Below are positions 1 to 7,257 of a stretch of DNA of 39,604 nt, in pieces. Source of the DNA: CAVXTT01 sp963764685 (GTDB lineage: Bacteria; Bacteroidota; Ignavibacteria; Ignavibacteriales; Ignavibacteriaceae); assembly GCA_963764685.1 (NCBI GenBank), contig CAVXTT010000028.1:1-39604 (forward strand), given 5' to 3'. Position 1 is the first letter of the stretch, and each line of letters starts with the position of its first letter. The translations under genes and the position numbers were made by a program. The notes beneath the pieces are model-generated. The model did not search any database. It had not been told where the DNA came from and was given only the letters and a program-made list of their open reading frames with translations.

Positions 1-15
1 CCGGCCCGGGGATCC
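1..15. other. Polylinker-like sequence at the left end
   Basis: Bases 5-15 read CCCGGGGATCC, a SmaI site (5-10) sharing a base with a BamHI site (10-15). This is the same 11-mer as in pUC-type and many fosmid polylinkers, in an otherwise AT-rich sequence. The polymerase reading frame stays open through it, so it could also be natural. A cloned-insert boundary at the BamHI/Sau3AI site is plausible, and the 39.6-kb total length is fosmid-like. Confidence 0.4.
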
Positions 16-510
16 GAGATAGGTGCAAAAAAGAGATATGCGGGATTGTTAAATGACCGCAACAGGGAAATACTTGAATTTACGGGAATGGAATCTATAA
101 GATCCGACTGGACCAAACTGGCAAAAGAATTTCAAACAGAGTTGTATAAGCGAATATTTGCAGGGGACGAGGTTGATGAGTGGATAAGAAATTTTATTGC
201 TTCTGTTAAGAACGGATCAATGGATGCCAAACTTGTCTACAGAAAAAGGATAAGAAAAAACTTAGATGAATACAGGAACCTGCCTCCCCAGATTAAGGCT
301 GCAAAAATGTCGGATAACAAAAGTTCCGTGGTAAAGTATGTTATTACACTAAGGGGACCTGTTCCCATAGAACTCGAACACAAGGATATTGACTACCCGC
401 ATTACATTGATAAACAAATTAAACCGATAGCGGATTCTGTTCTTATATTGCTGGGTAAATCTTTTGATTCAATTGTAAATCCTTTCCAGCTGGATATGTT
501 CAGTAATTAA
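1..510 (+). CDS. polB: DNA polymerase II, family B, C-terminal fragment
   Basis: The frame is open from base 1 and ends at TAA 508-510, so only the last ~169 residues are present. The fragment matches the thumb and C-terminal region of E. coli-type Pol II. Visible landmarks are GAKKRYAGL near the start, FTGMESIRSDW, LVYRKRIRKNLDEY, and DYPHYIDKQIKPIADSVL followed by a C-terminal QLDMF. The QLDMF end resembles a beta-clamp-binding peptide (QL-x-x-F type), as expected for a polymerase tethered to the clamp. Family-B Pol II acts in replication restart and translesion synthesis; that role is taken from the family. The apparent TTG start at 46 is not a real start, because homology extends upstream of it. 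The gene runs tail to tail into the histidine kinase and shares 4 bases with it. Confidence 0.85.
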   Translation, partial: PARGSEIGAKKRYAGLLNDRNREILEFTGMESIRSDWTKLAKEFQTELYKRIFAGDEVDEWIRNFIASVKNGSMDAKLVYRKRIRKNLDEYRNLPPQIKAAKMSDNKSSVVKYVITLRGPVPIELEHKDIDYPHYIDKQIKPIADSVLILLGKSFDSIVNPFQLDMFSN

Positions 511-2930
511 ACAGGGAACCGAATGGTGAAAGTAGTTCCGTGATCCTTTTCCAGTTCAATCTTTCCATTAACCTGCTCTACAAGTGAATTGACGAGCTGC
601 AGTCCGAGAGAATCACTTTGTCTGAAATCCAAAGCTTCCGGGAATCCCGTTCCGTTATCGCTGATGGTTAATTCGTATTTATCTTTTTGAATTAATGAAA
701 CAATAATTTTATTATTTCCCTTTTGTCCGTTAAAGGCGTGTTTAAGAGAATTGGAAACCAGTTCATTTATAATCAGCGCCAGCGATATGGAGATATCTAT
801 ATTAAATTCTGTCTTTTGAATATTTAGTTCCAGTCTTACAGGCTTCTCCCTGTCATAATATGAACTGATAAGATAATTCAGCAGTTCCGGTATATATTCC
901 GAAAAATCAATCTGCGACATATTGTCTGTCTGATATAATCTTTCGTGAACGAGGGCCATTGATCGAACCCGGTTCTGGCTTTCTTTGATAATATCAATTA
1001 CTGACTGGTCCTGTATCTTGTTTGTCTGGAGATTAAGCAGACTGGAAATGATCTGCAGATTATTCTTTACTCTGTGGTGAATTTCCTTTAGGAGAACGTC
1101 CTTTTCATTGAGAGAATTAATAATTTTTTCCTGCGCTTTTTTCAACTCTGTTATATCCTGGGTAATACCGAGCATTTGGTCAATTTCCCCCTGGTCATTG
1201 AGTAAGGGCACAAAATTGGATATGAAGGAAAATTTATTTCCGGAAAGATTAATTGTACTCTCTATTGTCCTGGGTATCTTCTTTTCGAAAGCCTCGATCA
1301 ATGATGGGAGATAGGGGTAAGTAATTTCCGAAGGAAATATCTCCTCATCTTTTTTACCGATAATTTTATCGGTTGTTAAAAAGAATGATCTTCGTCCGAT
1401 AGAATTAATAAAAGTTATCCTTCTTTCGTTATCGTAGATAATTAAAGTATAGGGAAAATTATCTACTGCCAGTCTGAACTTTTCTTCCGATAATCTTAGT
1501 GCTTTCTGTATCTTAACTTTTTCAGTAATGTCACTAAAGGTGACAACCCCTCCCGTTACCCTGTTATCCTGGACGATGGGATTAAATGAATAGCTGACCT
1601 GAAAACTGGTGCCGTCGCTGCGGAAAAATACCTCTGTATCACTTTGAAAAGCTATTCCGTTCTCCAGTGAGGAATGTATGGGGCATTCATTAAAAGGGTA
1701 GGCACGATTATCGGGATGGTGGTGGTGAATCAAATCGTGCATCAGCTTCCCATTGCATTGATCAGCTGTGAGATCGAGTATTTTTGTTGCCGCGTTATTT
1801 ATAAAAATACATTTCCCATCTATATCGAGACCATAGATCCCTTCTCCTGAAGAAGCAAGTATAAGTTCCAGGTCGGTCTTAATTTCATTCGTTCTTACAT
1901 AAGAAACCACAACGATAAAAAAGAGTATGCTTATTATAATTCCTGTCAGCAGAACAATTGTAGGTTTCTGCCTGTCAATAAGGAATTCAAAAGATGGGAG
2001 TGTCTCAAATTTTAATGTCCAATAATGATTATCAATGTTTACCCGGGATACAGTCGTAAACCTGGATTCAACCAAATCTGCATCCGGATTACTATTATAC
2101 ATAAGGCTTGATTCATTAGTATCAGAATCATCATAGATCTGCAAACGAATATTAGGCAATGTTTTTCCTAATATACCGTGCATTAAATCCTCAATCCGGA
2201 ATGGGCCATATACAAATCCCCGGATTGCTGCGCGTCTTTGCTCTACTGTATTAACAGGTTTCTTTTTATCGTAGACGGGCAGATAAATCAGAAAGCCGGG
2301 TTGTATTTCTGTTGAAGTTTCCTGTACGAGAATAACCTTTCCGGATAAAGCAGTAATTGCACTATCCATCGCGCTTGACATTGCTGCGTGTCTTGTAGCA
2401 TCGGTAAACATATCGTAACCGAATGCCCTGAGATTCCTCCCTGAAAAAGGTTCAAGGAACAAAATTGTTGTGTAAATATCACGCTCATATTCAGGCCAGA
2501 TCTTATATTCAGGAAACCCTTCTGCCCTAACCTTAATAATATGTTCTTTCACCTGTTCGGGTTTAAGAACCTGTGAAAAGCCTATGCCGAGTATGCCAGG
2601 ATAATGCTTTTCCACATCCAATTTACCAACATAAGTTCTCCATTCTTCCCTGCTCACCTGGTCGCTTGCATAGAATAGACCGGCTCCTCCCTGCAGTACC
2701 TGTTCATAAGATTTCATCCGCTGCTGAATTAATGTATTTATTTCGTCAACTCTGACGTTAAAGTAATTTTCTGCTGTCAAAACAGAATCTTGCTTCAGAA
2801 AACGATAAAAAAGAATTGTTATAACAAGACTTAATAAAAATGTCAGCCAGGCAAACAGCACATTTTTATTGAAGATCCTTCTAATTATTCTCTGAAGATC
2901 AAAATATGTACGGGAATTTATGATGATCAA
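507..2930 (-). CDS. Membrane histidine kinase, CHASE-PAS-PAS-HisKA_2-HATPase
   Basis: An 807-residue sensor kinase. An N-terminal membrane helix (about residues 24-46) is followed by a ~275-residue extracytoplasmic CHASE-type domain with IGFSQV, LEPFSGRN and the FVYGPFRIEDLM region. A second helix lies at about 324-345, then two PAS domains (about 350-475 and 480-600). The kinase core is the HisKA_2/HWE-like type: the H-box IHHRVKNNLQ has its phosphorylatable His at residue 619. The N-box LALIINELVSNSLKH and a DNGTGFP G-box follow, ending in a short GTTFTIRFPV strand. No receiver domain is fused and no response regulator lies beside it, so its partner is elsewhere. CHASE domains usually bind small extracellular ligands; the ligand here is unknown. 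Confidence 0.88.
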   Translation of the reverse strand: MIIINSRTYFDLQRIIRRIFNKNVLFAWLTFLLSLVITILFYRFLKQDSVLTAENYFNVRVDEINTLIQQRMKSYEQVLQGGAGLFYASDQVSREEWRTYVGKLDVEKHYPGILGIGFSQVLKPEQVKEHIIKVRAEGFPEYKIWPEYERDIYTTILFLEPFSGRNLRAFGYDMFTDATRHAAMSSAMDSAITALSGKVILVQETSTEIQPGFLIYLPVYDKKKPVNTVEQRRAAIRGFVYGPFRIEDLMHGILGKTLPNIRLQIYDDSDTNESSLMYNSNPDADLVESRFTTVSRVNIDNHYWTLKFETLPSFEFLIDRQKPTIVLLTGIIISILFFIVVVSYVRTNEIKTDLELILASSGEGIYGLDIDGKCIFINNAATKILDLTADQCNGKLMHDLIHHHHPDNRAYPFNECPIHSSLENGIAFQSDTEVFFRSDGTSFQVSYSFNPIVQDNRVTGGVVTFSDITEKVKIQKALRLSEEKFRLAVDNFPYTLIIYDNERRITFINSIGRRSFFLTTDKIIGKKDEEIFPSEITYPYLPSLIEAFEKKIPRTIESTINLSGNKFSFISNFVPLLNDQGEIDQMLGITQDITELKKAQEKIINSLNEKDVLLKEIHHRVKNNLQIISSLLNLQTNKIQDQSVIDIIKESQNRVRSMALVHERLYQTDNMSQIDFSEYIPELLNYLISSYYDREKPVRLELNIQKTEFNIDISISLALIINELVSNSLKHAFNGQKGNNKIIVSLIQKDKYELTISDNGTGFPEALDFRQSDSLGLQLVNSLVEQVNGKIELEKDHGTTFTIRFPV

Positions 2931-3018
2931 TCCACTTATTAATTAGTATTACAGCGAAAACAAAAATTACGTGATTTGAACAATAATAAAAACTTATTTT
3001 TTTATGATGAATGCATCA

Positions 3019-3094
3019 CTGTCCAAAATAAATTAGAGTTTAAATAAAAGTATAGAATCATAAGAGAAATTGGACAGATTCTTTTAAACTCTAA
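3019..3094. repeat. Two interleaved inverted repeats (pseudoknot order)
   Basis: CTGTCCAA at 3019-3026 is the reverse complement of TTGGACAG at 3070-3077. TTAGAGTTTAAA at 3033-3044 is the reverse complement of TTTAAACTCTAA at 3083-3094. The order is A-B-A'-B', so in RNA the two stems would form either a pseudoknot or alternating hairpins; in DNA they may be paired operator half-sites. A further CTGTCCA lies at 3124-3130. Function unknown. Confidence 0.5.
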
Positions 3095-3683
3095 ATCGAT
3101 CCCTCCTCTTAAAATAAACTTTTCTGTCCATTTAACCATTAATACTATACTTGAGTCTCCAAAGAACTCAATGGAACTGAGGGATATAAATACCACGAAG
3201 GATTTGACCAGGCACTTAACAAAAAAAAGCTTCTACCCCCTACACAACCCCTACTATGTCCTATTAAACCCCTACAATAACATTACCTTCGAAGAACGGT
3301 TGTATGGAGGTTAAAGGAGTTAAATACCGGGAGAGATAGGCCTGGAGATAAGTGTTTGGTCTGATCTTACCGGGTTACTGCATTAAATCAAATAGGAGTT
3401 GCCTGATCCCCTTTTCATATAAACATATGAGAATTTGATTCAAAATAAACAAAATGATTGATTTAAAAAACTCATAAATTTTAAGTGAGCAGCAGGTTGT
3501 TCTCGATTTCAAGATAATAAGTGAATACTTTGTATAACAATTCAACAAAGTGGTGTAAAATAAATAAACATATTGAAAGTTAATGATTTGCTACAGATTC
3601 ATTGAAAATTAGAAATCTGGTTCGGGATTAGTGTTGAATTAATTTGCACTTCCATTTTTAACATTACTAATGATAAAACTTAA

Positions 3684-3701
3684 ATTGCGTCATAAAGCAA
3701 T
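3684..3701. promoter_or_regulatory. Short dyad, possible activator site
   Basis: ATTGC (3684-3688) and GCAAT (3697-3701) form a 5-bp dyad with an 8-nt spacer. It lies about 70-90 bases upstream of the start point predicted from the sigma-54-like motif at 3746, the usual distance for an NtrC-type activator site. The dyad is short and may be chance. Confidence 0.2.
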
Positions 3702-3745
3702 ATATTATATAGACTTACAGAGTTGTCATTTTTGATAATTGGGTA

Positions 3746-3761
3746 TGGCATTTCATTTGTG
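3746..3761 (+). promoter_or_regulatory. Candidate sigma-54 promoter of the redox cluster
   Basis: TGGCATTTCATTTGTG matches the -24 TGGCA element and the TTG part of the -12 element (consensus TGGCACG-N4-TTGCW) at correct spacing, but has T instead of C at the -12 GC. It lies about 40 bases before the ATG at 3801. The same cluster encodes a sigma-54-dependent regulator. A very similar GTATGGCAT-N2-CATT string precedes the TPR gene at 13938. Inference only. Confidence 0.4.
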
Positions 3762-3773
3762 CCAATGAAATGC
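3748..3773. repeat. 10-bp perfect inverted repeat upstream of the redox cluster
   Basis: GCATTTCATT (3748-3757) and AATGAAATGC (3764-3773) are perfect reverse complements around a 6-nt TGTGCC loop, 27 bases before the first ATG. It overlaps the candidate -24/-12 element, so it could be an operator or a 5'-end hairpin. No T-run follows, so it is not a standard terminator. Confidence 0.55.
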
Positions 3774-3800
3774 ATTTACTTTAAATAACGAGGTTCTAAA

Positions 3801-4450
3801 ATGGTTGCTCTATTTGTTGTTTTAACTTTTCTACTGTTTATCCTTGTGGACTATTTTGTCCTTAAGGCCCAGGGAAAACTCATCCTGCGTTTGGTGCTTC
3901 TAGAGTGTTTGATAAACGCAGCTTTCTTTTCCCGGATGAAGTTATGTTCTCGAAAGGTCACTTATGGTTGCTGAAACTTAAAGATGGTTTTATAAAAATA
4001 GGTATCGATGAATTTATCCAGAAGTCCTTCGGAAATTTAATTCTCCAGCCGATTGTTGCAGAAGGAACTGCTGTCCGGAGAGGAGATTATATATTAAAAG
4101 CCAATATAGGCAGGAATACAATTAATTTTATTTCCCCGGTAGACGGAGAGGTAAAATTTGTAAATAAAAATCTTGGAAGGAAATTTAATGATCCATACGG
4201 AGATGATTGGGGTGTGGTTATTGCTCCTGCAGGATCTCTGGATAATAATGGATTTAAAGTAAAAGAGAGTGCGGTTGATTGGCTTCATCAGGAATTTTCA
4301 AGATTAAAGGATTTCCTTAGCATTCATTCATCAGACACAGCCATTGCCGGGGCTACAATGTACGACGGCGGAAATATTGTTGAAGGTGTAATTGCTATGT
4401 TGAATGACAAAGCAGTTACAGATTTTGAACAAAAATTCTTAAAGCTCTGA
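3801..4450 (+). CDS. Membrane-anchored GcvH-like protein, one frameshift
   Basis: Reading from ATG 3801 gives a single N-terminal membrane helix (residues 2-22, starting MVALFVVLTFLLF). A one-base slip in the A-run near 3875-3878 then moves to the frame ending at 4450. Joined, the protein is about 216 residues and the break falls in ...LKAQGK / THPAFGASRVFDKR. The rest resembles the glycine-cleavage H protein fold: IGIDEF, a beta-rich core, FISPVDGEVKFVN and DPYGDDWGVVIAP. In true GcvH the lipoyl lysine sits in ESVKA. Aligning on SPVDGEV puts an arginine there (NIGRNT), so lipoylation looks lost. An AGG-rich RBS lies just upstream of 3801. HybA follows 13 bases later. The frameshift is probably sequence error (a missing A) because both halves are well conserved. 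Confidence 0.7.
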
Positions 4451-4463
4451 GAGGATCCTGAAA

Positions 4464-5219
4464 ATGATAAAGTCCAAAGCTATCCTGTTTGATTCCACAA
4501 TGTGTGTGGGATGTGGAGAATGCTACCTTGCCTGTAAACAGAAAAACAAACTTCCAGCAACAAATAATGATCCGTTAAAAGATCATTTAAGCTGTAAAAC
4601 ATATACCGCCCTCGAAGAGTACGGTGATTCTTATGTCAGGAAAATGTGTATGCATTGTGTTGATCCTACCTGTGTTTCTGTATGTCCTGTAGGCGCATTT
4701 ACTAAAACAAACGATGGTCCTGTAATATATGATCCTGATAAATGTCTTGGATGCAGATATTGTATGCAAGCCTGTCCGCATCATATTCCACGGTACGAGT
4801 GGAGCAATGTGGCTCCAAAAGTTACAAAGTGCACTATGTGCTATGATCGTGTTTCCCGGGGGGAAGTAACAGCTTGTACAGATGCCTGCCCAACCGGTGC
4901 AACGGCATTCGGTGACCGGGATGAAATGATAAATATTGCCCGGGAGCGAATTAAAAATGATCCTGGTAATTATTATCCCCAGATCTACGGGATTAAAGAG
5001 GCAGGAGGTACTTCAGTATTGGTTCTTGCATCTGTTCCTTTTGATCAACTTGGTTTCGCTACAAACCTCCCTAAGGACCCTCTTCCAACCTATACTGAAA
5101 AGGCATTAGAAAAAATTCCTTCAGTGGTCGGTGTCGGCGGTGTCTTCCTTACGGGAATGTATTGGCTTACTAAGCGCAAAAACGAAATTGCTAAAGAAGA
5201 AAAAGAAAATAATAATTGA
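4464..5219 (+). CDS. Four-cluster 4Fe-4S ferredoxin subunit, HybA/DmsB type
   Basis: A 251-residue electron-transfer subunit. Sixteen cysteines form four cubane-binding sets: C14/17/20/24, C62/65/70/74, C94/97/100/104 and C123/126/138/142, in the order typical of the HybA, HmcB and NrfC family. There is no Tat or Sec signal at the start (MIKSKAILFDSTM). A C-terminal hydrophobic segment (about 219-237) followed by basic residues should anchor it to the membrane, as in HybA. It would pass electrons between the NrfD-type quinone-interacting protein encoded next (7 bases downstream) and an unknown catalytic partner. No catalytic subunit (hydrogenase, molybdopterin enzyme or multihaem cytochrome) is in the window. 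Confidence 0.88.
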   Translation: MIKSKAILFDSTMCVGCGECYLACKQKNKLPATNNDPLKDHLSCKTYTALEEYGDSYVRKMCMHCVDPTCVSVCPVGAFTKTNDGPVIYDPDKCLGCRYCMQACPHHIPRYEWSNVAPKVTKCTMCYDRVSRGEVTACTDACPTGATAFGDRDEMINIARERIKNDPGNYYPQIYGIKEAGGTSVLVLASVPFDQLGFATNLPKDPLPTYTEKALEKIPSVVGVGGVFLTGMYWLTKRKNEIAKEEKENNN

Positions 5220-5226
5220 GAATACA

Positions 5227-6354
5227 ATGAAATCTTTTAGTTTACCAAAAATGACTTTCTGGCGCGTTATTGGAATAATAATATTAACAGCTGGTCTTTA
5301 CTCAACCTATTTAAGGATTACACAAGGATTAAGTATTACTAATTTGAATGATCAGTTCCCGTGGGGTCTATGGATTGGTTTTGATGTCCTTTGCGGAGTT
5401 GGATTAGCCGCGGGTGGTTTCACAATTTGTGCTATTACCCATATATTCAATATTGAGAAGTATAAACCCCTGGCAAGACCAGCAATATTAACCGCATTCC
5501 TCGGATACCTCCTCGTAATATTCGGATTAATGTTTGATCTAGGGAAACCTTACAACATATGGCACGCCCTTATAATGTGGAATCCCCGTTCGGTAATGTT
5601 TGAAGTAGCCTGGTGCGTAATGCTTTATACAACGGTGCTGTTTCTCGAGTTTGCTCCTATGCTCCTTGAGAAATTTAAAATGAATAAGACTTTGAACATT
5701 ATGAAAAAAGTAAGCATTGTAATAATGATACTCGGTATTATTTTGTCTACACTGCATCAGTCTTCACTTGGTTCCCTTTTTCTTATAGTGCCAACCAGAA
5801 TGAATGCACTCTGGTATTCATCACTGCTCCCGGTATATTTTTATTTATCTGCAATTGGAGCAGGACTGGCAATGGTAATTTTTGAATCATATACCAGTGC
5901 AAGAGCTTTTGGAAAAGGAATTGAACTGGACCTGCTTTCACGAATTGGTTTTATCAGTGCAATTGTCCTTATACTTACCCTGGTACTGAAGATCTCAGAT
6001 CTATATCTAAGTAATAAGCTTCACCTTCTTATGGAATTCAATCAGCAGACGCTTTTTTACTCAATCGAAATGCTGGTCGGGATAATTCTGCCTTTTACAT
6101 TCCTCGTACAGAAAAAACTAAGACAAAATAAAAGCTGGCTGTATATTTCTGCCTGCCTGATCGTTGCAGGATTTCTGCTTAACCGTTTAAATGTCAGTAT
6201 AACAGCAATCAGCAGTATGTCGGGAGTCGATTATTTCCCAAGTATCCACGAATTCAGTATCTCGCTTATGCTTATTGTTTTGGGATTGTGGGCATTCAGA
6301 ATCATAGTAAAGTATTTACCGGTTATGCATGAAGAACCCGCAAAAATTAATTAA
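5227..6354 (+). CDS. NrfD/HybB/PsrC-type integral membrane quinone oxidoreductase subunit
   Basis: 375 residues from ATG 5227. A longer open frame from 5131 exists, but it would overlap the ferredoxin gene and adds a non-hydrophobic, Lys-rich head, so I reject it. The sequence is almost all membrane helices (nine or ten). It shows FPWGLWIGFDVLCGVGLAAGG near residues 40-60 and FDLGKPYNIWHALIMWNPRS around 105-125, typical of HybB. Members exchange electrons with (mena)quinone in the membrane for a ferredoxin-like partner. Together with the upstream HybA-type protein it should form a membrane redox module. Confidence 0.87.
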   Translation: MKSFSLPKMTFWRVIGIIILTAGLYSTYLRITQGLSITNLNDQFPWGLWIGFDVLCGVGLAAGGFTICAITHIFNIEKYKPLARPAILTAFLGYLLVIFGLMFDLGKPYNIWHALIMWNPRSVMFEVAWCVMLYTTVLFLEFAPMLLEKFKMNKTLNIMKKVSIVIMILGIILSTLHQSSLGSLFLIVPTRMNALWYSSLLPVYFYLSAIGAGLAMVIFESYTSARAFGKGIELDLLSRIGFISAIVLILTLVLKISDLYLSNKLHLLMEFNQQTLFYSIEMLVGIILPFTFLVQKKLRQNKSWLYISACLIVAGFLLNRLNVSITAISSMSGVDYFPSIHEFSISLMLIVLGLWAFRIIVKYLPVMHEEPAKIN

Positions 6355-6395
6355 TGTTGCTAAATTAAAGAACAATTTATTTTGGAGTTTTCCAG

Positions 6396-7134
6396 GTGAA
6401 CAGTTTAAATGAGTCCCTCGCAGAATATGATTCAATGCAATGTATCTGGATGCAGTCAAATATTATTAAGTACAAACTATGCGACTTCAATTTTGACTGC
6501 GATAATTGCCTTTTTGATAAAGTGATGAGGAACAGAAAAAATGAGATAAACGAGTTCCTCAGAAACCCCGTCAGGAACGAGCCGGAAACAGATGTAGTCT
6601 CTTCAGCTATTGAAAAAATAAAAGTCAACCGGATATTCCAGGAAGTTAATTTACCTTAAGAATAGTCTTATCCTGAAGAGACTTTTTCACGATACCTATT
6701 ATCTGGGAGTTAATCCTATAGCTTATATATTAATCGACCATATATCTGCTTATAATTACTGCAGAGACAATACTGACAAAAAATCAGGAGAACCACTTGT
6801 TCAGTTTACAGGAGATTGGGGAAGCATTAGTGTACCTTCTCCATTAAATTTTAACTGCCTGGGAAGATTGAAACCCGAACTGAATGATCTGCAGCTTAAC
6901 AGCTGGTTTAGTCTGATTGAGACTGAGGAGGAAGATATTGCAGCTGCAAGTATTACAGAAGATGAGTTTAATAGAATTAAAGCGGAGGCTATTGAACTTA
7001 TCAGCAACTCACAAAAAATCTTCCCTTCGGTTGGTATTACATTGAATGATGGGGGAGATAAGATTAAATTTTTGCACCAGGCTATCGGGCAGTTGAATTA
7101 TTATACACTAATCCGGCGACTATTTAATTTGTGA
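6396..7134 (+). CDS. Second GcvH-related protein with N-terminal Cys motif, one frameshift
   Basis: Starts at GTG 6396 with a GGAG site 10 bases upstream. The first frame stops at 6657-6659. Removing one T in ACCTTAAG near 6655 joins it to the frame open to 7134, giving about 245 residues. The N-terminus carries a cysteine motif (C in MQCIW, then CDFNFDCDNCLFD) of the kind found ahead of GcvH-like domains in cytoplasmic partners of HybA/HybB modules. The centre (FHDTYYLGVN, then a shortened beta-rich region with SVPSPLNFNCLG) resembles a reduced lipoyl fold. I find no lysine at the lipoyl position. The C-terminal ~70 residues are helical with an acidic stretch. The family assignment rests on pattern memory and is moderate; the join across the frameshift is well supported because both sides read smoothly. 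Confidence 0.6.
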
Positions 7135-7215
7135 GATTGTAATTATTGCTATTTATTGATAATGAACAATTGAATCTTGTTATTATTTATAATCTTGTTT
7201 AGGTTTGATTAGGCT

Positions 7216-7235
7216 CCGGAAAGTTTTATTTCCGG
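7216..7235. terminator. Hairpin between GcvH-like gene and sensor kinase
   Basis: CCGGAAA (7216-7222) and TTTCCGG (7229-7235) form a perfect 7-bp stem with a 6-nt GTTTTA loop. It lies between the stop at 7134 and the ATG at 7258. No T-run follows directly, so it is a weak terminator, a processing site, or a divider between the redox genes and their regulators. Confidence 0.4.
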
Positions 7236-7257
7236 GGTCATTCTTTAAAGATTATTT

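Larger units (their letters stand above)
2931..3800. other. 870-nt non-coding region between divergent genes
   Basis: This separates the minus-strand CHASE kinase from the plus-strand redox cluster, so it should hold both promoters. I see no convincing protein frame; the short minus-strand frame around 3002-3196 has no RBS or recognisable sequence. It holds interleaved inverted repeats (3019-3094), three ACCCCTAC-like boxes (3235-3275), a small dyad ATTGC-N8-GCAAT (3684-3701) and a strong inverted repeat with a sigma-54-like motif just before the first gene. The rest is AT-rich without clear structure. Confidence 0.7.

Noticed and set aside
3002..3196. 64-codon minus-strand frame in the long intergenic region
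   Set aside because: No RBS, no homology pattern, and it spans the inverted repeats.
5131..5226. Upstream extension of the NrfD-type gene
   Set aside because: It lies inside the ferredoxin gene and adds a Lys-rich non-membrane head; ATG 5227 starts directly before the first helix.
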